Source: Pseudobutyrivibrio xylanivorans
GTDB lineage: Bacteria > Bacillota > Clostridia > Lachnospirales > Lachnospiraceae
Length of the DNA stretch: 64,000 bases
Direction of reading: 5' to 3'
NCBI RefSeq assembly: GCF_008935055.1
Contig: NZ_CP043028.1
Coordinates: 3,218,501 to 3,282,500, forward strand
Shown piece by piece: positions 52,203-60,821 of the stretch (the stretch's first letter is position 1; each line of letters starts with the position of its first letter). Below the pieces are notes generated by a model. That model worked only from the letters and a program-made list of their open reading frames with translations. It did not search any database and had not been told where the DNA came from. Position numbers and translations under genes: made by a program.

Positions 52203-52501
52203 CAGCGATTACCCTCCCAATAGATACGATCTTTAAAAGCGCCTCTAGCTTCGCACTTCTCTTTACGAACCCTTTCTAGCTCCTCTAAAGAATAGCCTCT
52301 AGCTACACATATAGCATTTAGTACCTCTAGTACATCGGCCATCTCCTCTATAGATTTGTCCGCCTGGTATTCTGCCACTTCCTCATTAAGTTTTATATCT
52401 AATTCCTTTAAATATTCCTCAGTGGATAAAGTCCTAATTATTGGGCGCTTCCCATCGTCCTTAATTATCTGAGGAATCTTGTCCCTTACTAATTTTCCCA
52501 A
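52202..52501 (-). CDS. MazG-like/phosphoribosyl-ATP pyrophosphohydrolase-type protein
   Basis: 99 residues starting KLVRDKIPQIIKDDGKRP, with the all-alpha NTP pyrophosphatase metal pattern EEVAEY and SIEEMADVLEVL. Such enzymes hydrolyse nucleoside triphosphates. The preferred start is the TTG at 52501, seven bases after AGGGG; a TTG 10 codons upstream has no site. Translationally coupled to the HNH gene, suggesting a joint role in nucleotide-based defence (inference). Confidence 0.75.
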   Translation of the reverse strand: MGKLVRDKIPQIIKDDGKRPIIRTLSTEEYLKELDIKLNEEVAEYQADKSIEEMADVLEVLNAICVARGYSLEELERVRKEKCEARGAFKDRIYWEGNR

Positions 52502-52654
52502 TATATTTTCCCCTGTGAATTTATTGAGCAAAACGCTAGTAAAATTATAGCATAAAAGCTGGATTTATGCGGCTTATTTTATTCGTCCTCATTCTGTAAC
52601 TGACTACCCAATCTAACTTTACCCATGATTTTGTCCTCCTGAATAATTATTTCT

Positions 52655-52682
52655 TTGACATATTCTAATAACATGCTAATAT
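52655..52682 (+). promoter_or_regulatory. Promoter of the abiE operon
   Basis: TTGACA, 16-base spacer, TAATAT. An inverted CTTAAC...GTTAAG pair follows between the -10 box and the AbiEi start, as expected for antitoxin autoregulation. Confidence 0.6.
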
Positions 52683-52732
52683 ATACTTAACGAATTATAT
52701 TATATATTTCAGATTGTTAAGGCGGTGATGAT

Positions 52733-53359
52733 ATGATATACAACTACATAAAAGATAAATATAAAGAAGGTGAGCCAATCTTCTTCTCAGATATATATGA
52801 TGGCACCATTTCAAAGCCAGCCCTTACCCAGCAACTATCAACGCTATGCAAAAAGGGGTTGCTTGTTAAGTATGATAATGGCATTTATTATATTCCAAAG
52901 AAAACCAGGCTTAAATCAGCAGTTGGACCAACAGCAGATACCGTTGCCAAATATAGGTTTATAGTCAAGAATGGAAAGGTTGATGGATTCTATACTGGAA
53001 ATACCTTTGCAAATCAGATTGGCATCTCTACTCAGGTTCCTCATGTAGTTGAGATAGTAAGTAACAACACTAACTCAGCCCCTAGGGATGTTATCATTGG
53101 TAACAGAAAATTTAATGTAAAAAAACCACTTACAACCATCACCGATGAAAATGTTTACATATTACAAATGCTGTATCTATTGTCGGATTTAGACTCATAT
53201 TTAGATTATGATTATGAAGAAGCCAGACAATGCTTTTTGAAATTTATTGAATCACATAACATAAAAAGAAGCGACGTGGATGAATATATAAGGAAGTTTC
53301 CACTTACAGCATTCAAATTTTATTATGAATTGAGGTTAGACAATGTACTTGCACAATGA
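52733..53359 (+). CDS. AbiEi-type antitoxin
   Basis: 208 residues. An N-terminal winged helix (ISKPALTQQLSTLCKKGLLV, about 26-47, then YDNGIYYIP) is followed by the AbiEi-like antitoxin domain (FYTGNTFANQIGISTQVPHV). Represses its own promoter and neutralises the AbiEii kinase-like toxin of the next gene (type IV system). The ATG follows AAGGCGGTG. Overlaps the toxin gene by 17 bases. Confidence 0.85.
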   Translation: MIYNYIKDKYKEGEPIFFSDIYDGTISKPALTQQLSTLCKKGLLVKYDNGIYYIPKKTRLKSAVGPTADTVAKYRFIVKNGKVDGFYTGNTFANQIGISTQVPHVVEIVSNNTNSAPRDVIIGNRKFNVKKPLTTITDENVYILQMLYLLSDLDSYLDYDYEEARQCFLKFIESHNIKRSDVDEYIRKFPLTAFKFYYELRLDNVLAQ

Positions 53360-54245
53360 TAAAGAATTATTTGGCGATATTGTCGCCCTTACTGCAGAAA
53401 AGATGGGTCAAGCCCAAGATATCATAGAGAAGGATTACTATGTCACAATTATCCTCAGGGAGCTTTCTTCATGTGATTATCCTATCTGCTTTAAAGGCGG
53501 CACTTCTCTTTCGAAGGCCTTTGGAGTAATAGATCGTTTTTCAGAAGATATTGATATCACATTCACTGAGCATTTAGGGAAAAGCAGAAGAAAGAATCTT
53601 AAATACGATATCTTAAAATCCATTGCAGATAAATTAGGATTTACAATAGCAAACTGGGATTCTATTGAAAGTAATAAAGATTACAATCACTACGATTTTG
53701 CATATAGCTCCATAGTAGATAATCCTTTTTTGACTACATATGTAAAGCTGGAAACTGCCCTAATGTCTTATGCTTTTCCAACCGAAGAGAGAATGATAGG
53801 AAACTATATCTATGAAGCTTTAAAAGATGAGGAACCCGAATTAATTGAAGAGTATAATCTTCTGCCATTTCCTATGCAGGTGCAATCTTTAGAGCGAACA
53901 TTGATTGATAAGCTGTTTGCTTTATGTGACTACTACATTCAAAACAAAGCTGCAAGAAACTCACGCCATCTATATGATATTTATAAGCTTGGACAGCAAG
54001 TTGCAGTAGATGAAAATTTCAAATCTCTTGTCACTGAGGTTCGTAATCATAGATTAGAAATAAAAGATAATGTAGCTCCTTCCGCCGAGCCTAGCGTAAA
54101 TATAGCTGCAACAATCAAAGAATTTTGTGATAAAGATTTCTACGAAAATGATTACGAGCGTACCACCAGAAACCTTATTTCTGATGAGATTTCATATCAA
54201 GATGTGAAGGCATTTATAATGGAGTTTACAAAAGATATTTTTTAA
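53343..54245 (+). CDS. AbiEii-type nucleotidyltransferase toxin
   Basis: 300 residues. The nucleotidyltransferase core ICFKGGTSLSKAFGVIDRFS then EDIDITF (about 48-77) holds the GS/GT...DxD catalytic pattern. SLERTLIDKLFALCDY and SRHLYDIYKLG follow, as in AbiEii/MenT toxins that modify tRNA or nucleotides to abort phage infection. Intact here, unlike the similar pair at 35 kb. Confidence 0.9.
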   Translation: MYLHNDKELFGDIVALTAEKMGQAQDIIEKDYYVTIILRELSSCDYPICFKGGTSLSKAFGVIDRFSEDIDITFTEHLGKSRRKNLKYDILKSIADKLGFTIANWDSIESNKDYNHYDFAYSSIVDNPFLTTYVKLETALMSYAFPTEERMIGNYIYEALKDEEPELIEEYNLLPFPMQVQSLERTLIDKLFALCDYYIQNKAARNSRHLYDIYKLGQQVAVDENFKSLVTEVRNHRLEIKDNVAPSAEPSVNIAATIKEFCDKDFYENDYERTTRNLISDEISYQDVKAFIMEFTKDIF

Positions 54246-54374
54246 TCATACGTCAAATTCGTGAAAGTTTTGTCACTGGAACCTAATTCATTGCAACAGG
54301 TTTCCATACAAAAAAATACAATGCTTCAAGGCACCCCTCAAAGCATTGTAAATTCTAGATGTATGCATATAATA

Positions 54375-54482
54375 CCTCTTTCCCATCGGCGTAGCCGATC
54401 TCCATCCTTCCTTGCTCGCGTCAGCGAGTGGTCTGTGGAGCTCGGGCAGACCTGGGCCTGGAAGGCCCTGCTAGGGATGGTC
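54375..54482. repeat. Dispersed multi-hairpin repeat, copy D (inverted)
   Basis: The same ~100-nt hairpin array in opposite orientation, with compensating changes that keep the stems (GGGCC/GGCCC arms, ATCGGC/GCCGAT loop TAC instead of TTC). It lies past the abiE toxin gene. The plus-strand 111-codon frame across it is an artefact of the repeat. Confidence 0.75.
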
Positions 54483-54498
54483 CCCTTACTTGTGTCCT

Positions 54499-54622
54499 TT
54501 ACTTTTTTTCTAAAGCTATTGTATCAATTCCAAGACCTGAGCCCTTCGCTCCATCTGAAAGGTACAACTTTTGAAGTTCCGCAGTATCTTTCATAGGTTC
54601 AAACCTGGCAAATCCTATACAT
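54499..54622 (-). pseudogene. GNAT acetyltransferase remnant
   Basis: FARFEPMKDTAELQKLYLSD then GAKGSGLG is the acetyl-CoA-binding motif A region of a GNAT protein, ending in a stop at 54499. No start remains, and it runs into the end of ybaK. The rest of 54246-54614 is the repeat copy D. Confidence 0.55.
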
Positions 54623-55094
54623 CATCTTCCCAGCCTTTACAAATATCTACCCATCCTTCAGCTCCAGATGCTTTCTCAAGCTCTGCTGGAGTAATCTTTA
54701 CGGATGTATACTCGTTGCCTCCTGCAGGATGAACATATTCGAATCGCTTCATAGAAACATCCAGCCAGATTGGAATATCCTCAGGCACAGCAAAAGGACA
54801 AACACCACCAGGCTGAAAGCCTGTAATCTCCTGCACCTGATCACGTGGAATCATATGAGGCTTGGTATGAAAGTAAGATTTAAACTTTGAGCTGTTCACC
54901 TTGCCATCGCCAGCCATAACAACCACAACCGGCTTTTCATCCACTACAAATGACAATGTCTTCGCAATCTCTGGCTCGCTACAACCAATCTGCTGAGCAG
55001 CATGCTCCACCGTATCAATAGTCTCTGTATGCTCAGTGAGCCTGTCCCCCAGAGACTTCTCATCTAGGAATGCTTTTACCTTCTCATTAATCAT
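54615..55094 (-). CDS. YbaK/ProX-type aminoacyl-tRNA deacylase
   Basis: 159 residues. AKTLSFVVDEKPVVVVMAGD carries the conserved lysine; TGFQPGGVCPFAVPEDIPIW and the VKITPAELEKASGAEGWVDI end are typical. Hydrolyses mischarged Cys- or Ala-tRNA-Pro. The ATG follows GGAGG by 7 bases. Confidence 0.9.
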   Translation of the reverse strand: MINEKVKAFLDEKSLGDRLTEHTETIDTVEHAAQQIGCSEPEIAKTLSFVVDEKPVVVVMAGDGKVNSSKFKSYFHTKPHMIPRDQVQEITGFQPGGVCPFAVPEDIPIWLDVSMKRFEYVHPAGGNEYTSVKITPAELEKASGAEGWVDICKGWEDDV

Positions 55095-55219
55095 CGCTAT
55101 ACCTCCATGTTAAATTCAATTATAGCGAAGCAATGCTATTAGCAGGAAATAAAAGATTTCTATTGCTAGTTATAAATCTCATCTATAATCTGCCAAAACC
55201 ATTTTCTCTACTAAGAACG

Positions 55220-55588
55220 CTAAAACCTCAACCCACACTTTGGGCAATAATCAAAATCTTCAGCTGTCTCATAGCCACAATTTCTACAACGCTTAAAGAA
55301 ACCTCTGCCCTGGCTCACCTTGGTTAGATCCTGTGGTTTTATTTGAAGCTCTTCTCCTGCGGCTATTCGCTTTCCTATCTCCGGATCAAGTTCATAGACT
55401 GTACCACAACAACTCATCTGAACATAATATCTTCTATTCCATTTGAATGTAGGAATAAAGAAAAGCGATAAGACTGTATATATCGTGAAGACCTGATATC
55501 TTCCATACTTTCCACAGCTATCGCATATTACGGTCTGACTAAAATCAAAGTCTTTGCGACCATCAGTAATTCCCATTATAAAAAACAT
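55220..55588 (-). CDS. Zinc-ribbon protein
   Basis: 122 residues. Two cysteine pairs at the start (CDSCGKYG) and end (CRNCGYETAEDFDYCPKCG) form zinc ribbons around a middle segment (VLSLFFIPTFKWNRRYYVQM) that resembles the common zinc-ribbon protein of gut Firmicutes. Function unknown; soluble or membrane-peripheral. Confidence 0.75.
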   Translation of the reverse strand: MFFIMGITDGRKDFDFSQTVICDSCGKYGRYQVFTIYTVLSLFFIPTFKWNRRYYVQMSCCGTVYELDPEIGKRIAAGEELQIKPQDLTKVSQGRGFFKRCRNCGYETAEDFDYCPKCGLRF

Positions 55589-55594
55589 AAGCCT

Positions 55595-55807
55595 CTACTT
55601 TTCCTTAAAAATCTCATTATCCTTATCAAAGAATACCCAGTCGCCTTCATTGATATCCTTGGCCAGCAGCTCTGCGTCTGCCACCTCCATATCAATCTCC
55701 TGTCCTGTCTCGTCACGTAATCGGAGCAACACCTGAAACTGATATCCCTCTGGTCTCTCCTCACAGCCATAATCTGCTTCTTGGATTCTTTTTACAATGT
55801 ACTTCAA
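55595..55807 (-). CDS. Small conserved-looking protein of unknown function
   Basis: 70 residues starting at a TTG with AAGGA seven bases upstream: RIQEADYGCEERPEG, then VLLRLRDETGQEIDMEVADA. Acidic, predicted mixed alpha/beta. It lies 6 bases before the zinc-ribbon gene and probably shares its transcript. Confidence 0.6.
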   Translation of the reverse strand: MKYIVKRIQEADYGCEERPEGYQFQVLLRLRDETGQEIDMEVADAELLAKDINEGDWVFFDKDNEIFKEK

Positions 55808-55843
55808 GCTAATTTCCTTCTTTCTAACTTATTTTTCCCTCTA

Positions 55844-56479
55844 CTATATCCTTACTTCAACCTTTACAGGCAACTTTACTAACCTAGAAAACTCTTCTCC
55901 CGCATTCTTAGAAGTTCCAGTTATCAGACCATAATGAACAGGAATAGCCACTTCTGGTGCAATTGTATTGATTAGTTCAGCTGCCTTCTTTGCATCCATA
56001 GTATAAGTTCCGCCAACTGGCACTAGGGCAATATCGCAGTTTACGGCTTTAGCCTCTTTAGTAGCATCAGTATCTCCCGCTACGTAAATACGTTTTCCAT
56101 CTACAGAAATGATGTAGCCAACCCAACCAGCACTCTTTGGATGAAATGGTTTTAAAATATTATACGCAGCAACAGTTTCAAACTGTAATCCTTCTACTTC
56201 ATAACTTGCACCAGGATTAACATATTCAATCTTGCCCACCACTGCTGCAACTTCCGCTGCCTTGCTTTTCATTTTTTCAGGAACAACTAACACTGTATTC
56301 TTATTAGCGACCTTTTCAATGGCTTCTGGCGAAAAGTGATCATAATGGTCATGAGTAACTAATATAAATGCAGCATCACGAGGTGTTTCATCCATCTCAA
56401 ATGGATCTACATAAACCGCCCTGTCTCCAACATCAATGCAAATACTGTTGTGCTTAAATACTTTAATCTTATCTGTCAT
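55844..56479 (-). CDS. MBL-fold metal-dependent hydrolase (UlaG-like)
   Basis: 211 residues. The metal motif THDHYDHFS (about 46-54) is followed by VAGDTDATKEAKAVNCDIAL and PVHYGLITGTSKNAGEEF. Resembles the UlaG-like beta-lactamase-fold group with unknown natural substrate. The start at 56479 (MTDKIKVF) follows AGGG. Confidence 0.88.
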   Translation of the reverse strand: MTDKIKVFKHNSICIDVGDRAVYVDPFEMDETPRDAAFILVTHDHYDHFSPEAIEKVANKNTVLVVPEKMKSKAAEVAAVVGKIEYVNPGASYEVEGLQFETVAAYNILKPFHPKSAGWVGYIISVDGKRIYVAGDTDATKEAKAVNCDIALVPVGGTYTMDAKKAAELINTIAPEVAIPVHYGLITGTSKNAGEEFSRLVKLPVKVEVRI

Positions 56480-56520
56480 TAGTGTACCCTTACTTAGCAA
56501 TAAGCTGTTATTATTTCACA

Positions 56521-56872
56521 TTAAGAATCAAGGCTATTTTCATTCAATAAAAAGTCAAACAGTCCCATAACAGTAATCCCCTGTTCATTTTGCCATACTG
56601 GTGTATTTCCACTAGTAATTATAATCTTTTTAAATGAATCTGGTATTTTGATTAGTGATGCCTGTTCCTGATCTATTTTCTCTTGACTTGGCAATGCATA
56701 TGCTGACTGAATATAATATCTCTTGCTACCTTGATTGACGACAAAATTGACGAAAATTCAAAAGAGCATTTCTCAACCCCAAATCTGTATAATAGTACTT
56801 AGACGGCGTACTTATGTATTTACGCCCCTTAATATCATATCTTTCGCCTTTTTGTATAACAAAGCTTTCCAT
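56521..56872 (-). pseudogene. DUF4143 ATPase remnant (C-terminal)
   Basis: An ATG frame reads ESFVIQKGERYDIKGRKYIS then TPSKYYYTDLGLRNALLNF and breaks. In another frame YYIQSAYALPSQEKIDQEQA, then KIIITSGNTPVWQNEQGITV and a natural end at 56521 continue. This is the tail of an ATPase of the same family as the gene at 19.3-20.7 kb. It fills the otherwise empty 56501-56892 gap. Confidence 0.75.
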
Positions 56873-56892
56873 GTAATGTTATTCAATTATCC

Positions 56893-58062
56893 TTAGAATC
56901 TTATTGCACTCAAATTTTCTCCATTAGCAAATCTTTCATACATATCTATTTTTCGTAGATACATTTCTTTTACAAACTTAATTCGTTCCTCACTAACTTG
57001 AGAATCTTTGTGGTACATTTCTTCAATATATTCTACTTTAGGAAGTAAATTTACATCGATTAGCTTTCTGTTTTGAACATATTTTAATAGGTCTAGTTCA
57101 TGCTCCCTAAATCCCTGAGACTCTTGAGATAATACAAATTTATCTGTTACTGGTACTATATCTCGTCCCACAAGCATACTCTTACCACTATCATAAATTG
57201 GAGCCATAGAGATAAACTTAAGGGTATCTGCATCACGTAAGATTGAAATATTTGTCAGATGTCTGTCTCTATTACTAAAAATAAAATCAATAAGAATTTC
57301 AAATTCCAAGTACTCTCTAACAATATTTCTATCTAACCCATTCTTATCACAAACATTAATAAAATGTTCATATCCAGAAATGTTATTAGGTTTAAGTTCA
57401 CTAGTCATTACTGCATAAGCTGAAACAAGTTCTTTTTGCTGTGATGTAAACAAGCTTGATATACATCCATAATCATAATTTTTTCCATCAATGTGAAGCA
57501 ACGAATATGTTACAGCATCACGACCTTGTGCTACAATCGCGTCACCAATAATAACTTCGTTTATGCTCTCGCTAGAATATATATCATGATTTCCTTTTAC
57601 TAGTTTTCTAATTCCATTGTCGATAATCCAAGTCTTTTCAAGATTTCCTTGCAATGAAGAATTAGGCTGATATTCCTCAACCTCATTATCATTATAATTA
57701 ATCTTTCCAAGGAGCAAATTCTCTTTAAAATCATTGTCAAAGAGGTTAACATCTTCCCAGGTTAACTCAGAGCCAATTGGCCTAATCCAATAATAATCCG
57801 TTAAACTCAACCCCAAATTATGAGTAAGATATAATCCATTTGTCTCAATTCCATTTTCCCTAAGCATCTTTTCAATCTTTCCTTGCTTAATTGGAATTGC
57901 TCTATCTCTCCACCATTCTATAATTCCTCTAGGACTTGTTCTGTTCTGCAATGGCGAAATGGCAGTATTAGACTTTTTACCAAGTTTTACGATATTTCCA
58001 TCATCGCCAATTTGAAGCATCATTATTTCTTCATTTTTTCGCATAAGTGTATACATTGCCAT
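56893..58062 (-). CDS. HipA-like kinase domain protein
   Basis: 389 residues. The C-terminal half carries kinase-like NRDRHLTNISIL and APIYDSGKSML, as in HipA Ser/Thr kinases. The N-terminal part (QNRTSPRGIIEWWRDRAIPI) differs from classical HipA, so it belongs to a divergent group. It overlaps the RHH gene upstream, forming a toxin-antitoxin-like pair. The ATG at 58062 is preferred over a GTG four codons earlier. Confidence 0.75.
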   Translation of the reverse strand: MAMYTLMRKNEEIMMLQIGDDGNIVKLGKKSNTAISPLQNRTSPRGIIEWWRDRAIPIKQGKIEKMLRENGIETNGLYLTHNLGLSLTDYYWIRPIGSELTWEDVNLFDNDFKENLLLGKINYNDNEVEEYQPNSSLQGNLEKTWIIDNGIRKLVKGNHDIYSSESINEVIIGDAIVAQGRDAVTYSLLHIDGKNYDYGCISSLFTSQQKELVSAYAVMTSELKPNNISGYEHFINVCDKNGLDRNIVREYLEFEILIDFIFSNRDRHLTNISILRDADTLKFISMAPIYDSGKSMLVGRDIVPVTDKFVLSQESQGFREHELDLLKYVQNRKLIDVNLLPKVEYIEEMYHKDSQVSEERIKFVKEMYLRKIDMYERFANGENLSAIRF

Positions 58063-58063
58063 C

Positions 58064-58471
58064 TTACTCACCACCTAACAATTCATTTTCATACTCGTTT
58101 TCCAACGCCATCCAAGCATAATCAGAAATATAATTTGAAGGTACATCATTCTGCTTATCCAAAACCCTAATCATTCTTCTACCATCCGAGACAAAATCAA
58201 TTTCATAATGATTATCACTTGATAAAAGTAGATTTCCAGATATCCCATACTCATCACTATGTGTTTTCTCAACGAGGATATCTCCTCTGTCACGATAGAT
58301 TGCCTCTATTATTGCTCTATTTACAAATTCTCCAAGAGTTTCTCCCATATCCTTGGCATGATTCTTAATAAAATCTAGATTACCCTTACCAGTACGAACT
58401 CTTATTTGATCTGTAGAATTTATATATTTCTGAGTTGCAGCTTTTTGTGCTGCTGTATATGTTGCTCCCAT
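58064..58471 (-). CDS. Ribbon-helix-helix (Arc-like) antitoxin/regulator
   Basis: 135 residues. The RHH core is TDQIRVRTGKGNLDFIKNHA then KDMGETLGEFVNRAIIEAI (about 20-60). A C-terminal extension may bind the HipA-like partner. It should bind the 13-bp-arm palindrome at 58488-58523 in its own promoter. The ATG follows GAGGG. Confidence 0.75.
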   Translation of the reverse strand: MGATYTAAQKAATQKYINSTDQIRVRTGKGNLDFIKNHAKDMGETLGEFVNRAIIEAIYRDRGDILVEKTHSDEYGISGNLLLSSDNHYEIDFVSDGRRMIRVLDKQNDVPSNYISDYAWMALENEYENELLGGE

Positions 58472-58487
58472 ATTGTTCCCTCGTAAT

Positions 58488-58541
58488 ATAGATACACTAT
58501 AGTTGTATGTATAGTGTATCTATATATGTAAGCATTGTCAA
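58488..58541 (-). promoter_or_regulatory. Promoter and palindromic operator of the RHH/HipA-like operon
   Basis: Minus-strand TTGACA (58536-58541), 17 bases, TACACT (58513-58518). A perfect 13-bp inverted repeat ATAGATACACTAT (58488-58500 and 58511-58523) spans the -10 box, as expected for RHH repression. 58542-58646 holds nothing else. Confidence 0.75.
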
Positions 58542-58646
58542 GAAATATCCCTATCCCTCAACAAACTCCCTCAGCAGCCTAACCGCACTACTCAAGCATT
58601 CTCTAAAATGTAAAAATAAAATCCAATGAAAAAGAGACTGACTAAA

Positions 58647-59366
58647 TCAGCCTCTAATCCTCCTTGTTCCATTGACCAAACCAAGAATCATTCCCAACAT
58701 CATTCCTGCACACATACATGTGCCAATCTTGTGAGTGGTAATTCCAATAGCCATTCCAAAAAGCATACCCATAGATATTCCTAAAGACATACTCTTAGCC
58801 ACATTCTCTTGATTACTAACGTATTTACGAACTATCTCCAGCCCACCCATAGGAACGCAGAACTTCTCATCCCTCGGTGGCTGGCAAGCCTGATACACTT
58901 CCTCCAGGTCAAACCATTCCACGCTATCCAGTTCTTCCTTCTGGATAGTAAGTTTATCAATGTCTACATCTTCATCATACACATATACAAATGCAATCTC
59001 ATTGTCCTTGAACATCTTGCCGTGAAATTCCTTCTCATACTGAATAGGAAATGTTCCTGCAAAATTCAAATCATCTGTATCAGCCTGAATACCAAGCTCC
59101 TCAGAAAGCTCCCTTATTGCAGATTCCAACGGCTCATCACCCGCCTGGATATGACCAGCTGATGAAGTATCATATCTGCCTGGAAAAGAGTCCTTGTTTA
59201 AAGCTCTCTTCTGCAAAAGTACCTCCGTTTTGTCTCCATTGTCACGAACCACCCATATATGAGCAGTTCTGTGTCTAACACCTTCAGCGTGAGCCTGCGA
59301 TCTAGTCACTGTCTCTCCTGTAGGCTGTCCCTTTTCATCTACGATGTCAAAAATCTCTTCTGTCAT
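58647..59366 (-). CDS. Nudix hydrolase with C-terminal glycine-rich membrane tail
   Basis: 239 residues. The Nudix box is AGHIQAGDEPLESAIREL then SEELG (about 69-92), in a protein of the YfcD/IPP-isomerase-like Nudix group (IFDIVDEKGQPTGETVTRSQ). After GGLEIVRKYVSNQ there is a ~50-residue tail with two hydrophobic Gly/Met-rich segments (SLGISMGMLFGMAIGI and MCAGMMLGMILGLVNG), like glycine-zipper membrane helices. A decayed relative of its 3' end lies at 34.6 kb. Confidence 0.8.
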   Translation of the reverse strand: MTEEIFDIVDEKGQPTGETVTRSQAHAEGVRHRTAHIWVVRDNGDKTEVLLQKRALNKDSFPGRYDTSSAGHIQAGDEPLESAIRELSEELGIQADTDDLNFAGTFPIQYEKEFHGKMFKDNEIAFVYVYDEDVDIDKLTIQKEELDSVEWFDLEEVYQACQPPRDEKFCVPMGGLEIVRKYVSNQENVAKSMSLGISMGMLFGMAIGITTHKIGTCMCAGMMLGMILGLVNGTRRIRG

Positions 59367-59409
59367 TATGCACTTATCTCTTTCTACTTTTTCTTAGGTG
59401 CTAATCTCA

Positions 59410-59832
59410 TCAATTCCTTCTAATATCTTTAATAAAGTTCAGGCTTACAACTACCATCATAACTGCCAAAATATCCGAAGCAATCAACTGTCCAATTGCA
59501 GCTGCTGGAATAGGTTGTAATGGCCACGGTTCAATAAAGCTGGCAAGACATGCTCTAAATATCCAAACCACTGTTAGGAAGAAGTAAAAATAAATCACTT
59601 CACGATTCATTGCCAATGCTCTTTTTCCTAAAACTATAAGCATGACACTTAGTCCAAACAGCAATAAAGAGAAGCAATAGTTCGTATAATCTATACCCAC
59701 TATTAGGTTCTCATATTGCATCGGGAGATAGTCGTACCATTGAAACATCCATGGTACAAAGAAATGCCAAAGACCTACTAAAGCACTTATTACGACAGTT
59801 ATGAAATATAGAATTCTTATCCCCTTTTTCAA
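59410..59832 (-). CDS. Four-helix membrane protein of unknown function
   Basis: 140 residues with hydrophobic segments near 6-28, 45-68, 78-97 and 110-132. It resembles small DoxX-like or DUF-type membrane proteins but is not clearly assigned. The start is a TTG seven bases after GGGAG. Confidence 0.6.
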   Translation of the reverse strand: MKKGIRILYFITVVISALVGLWHFFVPWMFQWYDYLPMQYENLIVGIDYTNYCFSLLLFGLSVMLIVLGKRALAMNREVIYFYFFLTVVWIFRACLASFIEPWPLQPIPAAAIGQLIASDILAVMMVVVSLNFIKDIRRN

Positions 59833-59884
59833 AATAATTCTCCCATCACTAACTAAGTTTTATCGCGTTAATCACCGGTTCCTC

Positions 59885-60343
59885 CTATGGATGAACCCGC
59901 CTAATAGCTTCAACCGTCTTATACTTTTTAGCATCCTCCACATCCAACACCTTAATTCCATTCTGAATCAGCAGCTCTGCAAACACTCCATGGCCATCAA
60001 TGAGCTTTCCTGTGAAACTGCCATCATAAATCTGCTTCACTCCACAAGAAGGACTTCTTGATTGAAGAATCACCATGTCTACTTTTTCATCCAGTGCTTT
60101 CTGCAGACTAAGCTGAGCACCAGTTCTAAATTCTTTATCCTTGCTTTCGCCATTTTTATTAGTGACAACCCCATTCACAATCTCACAAGGTATCCTAGGA
60201 GTAGTCAACCCACCTGCCACCTCTGGACAAACTGGAATCACCTCGTGCCCCTTTGTGTACTGTGCAATCTTCTTGCTGTAGTTGTTGCCACCATTGTATT
60301 TGCAATTCTGCCCTAGCAGGCAAGCACTAACCATGATTTTCAT
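59885..60343 (-). CDS. DUF523 family protein
   Basis: 152 residues. VSACLLGQNCKYNGGNNYS, VIPVCPEVAGGLTTPRIPCE, and ILQSRSPSCGVKQIYDGSFT with conserved cysteines match DUF523, a family of possible metal- or sulfur-related proteins without assigned function. The start at 60343 follows GGAG by 9 bases. Confidence 0.9.
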   Translation of the reverse strand: MKIMVSACLLGQNCKYNGGNNYSKKIAQYTKGHEVIPVCPEVAGGLTTPRIPCEIVNGVVTNKNGESKDKEFRTGAQLSLQKALDEKVDMVILQSRSPSCGVKQIYDGSFTGKLIDGHGVFAELLIQNGIKVLDVEDAKKYKTVEAIRRVHP

Positions 60344-60606
60344 TCTGGTTGTCTCCACTAATTGATGTCACTTCTTCATTTGCTTTCAATTATGACAGTT
60401 TTAGCAATATTTTTCTATAAATTATCATACACTAATGTTTTATAGACAATCTTTAAATCCACCTGCCCATAATCCTGAACTATTTTATTTCGTAATCCAA
60501 ATATATCTCCCCAAGTAATAGCCATCATACTTAACATTTTCCATATATTTTTATACCATCCTTTAATATTTCATTTTATTATAGTGCACTTTTTACATCT
60601 TTTATA

Positions 60607-60783
60607 TTAGCAGGTGCAAAGGCTGTAACCATCTATAATTTCTTTTAATGTCCTAGGCTCATAATTCATCCAAGGCTTCATGCAGCCCACATTTATAGCA
60701 CAAACTGGTCCTCTTTGCATATGTTCACAATTGTTCACCATGTCATCGATGCTATGCCAACTTTTGAAATGAGCAGTTAAAAA
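60607..60783 (-). pseudogene. Cys-rich protein remnant
   Basis: A frame without start gives SWHSIDDMVNNCEHMQRGPV, then AINVGCMKPWMNYEPRTLKE and IIDGYSLCTC and stop. It runs back into the bL25 terminator, so it is a fragment. The family is not recognised. The rest of 60359-60821 (60359-60606) shows no coding signal. Confidence 0.4.
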
Positions 60784-60808
60784 GGAGCCTCCAACTTGGA
60801 GACTCCTT
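60782..60808 (-). terminator. Terminator after the bL25 gene
   Basis: A 13-bp stem AAGGAGTCTCCAA with its complement (one G-U) and a one- to three-base loop, followed by TTTTT, 13 bases past the stop. Confidence 0.9.
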
Positions 60809-60821
60809 ACGACACTATTCC

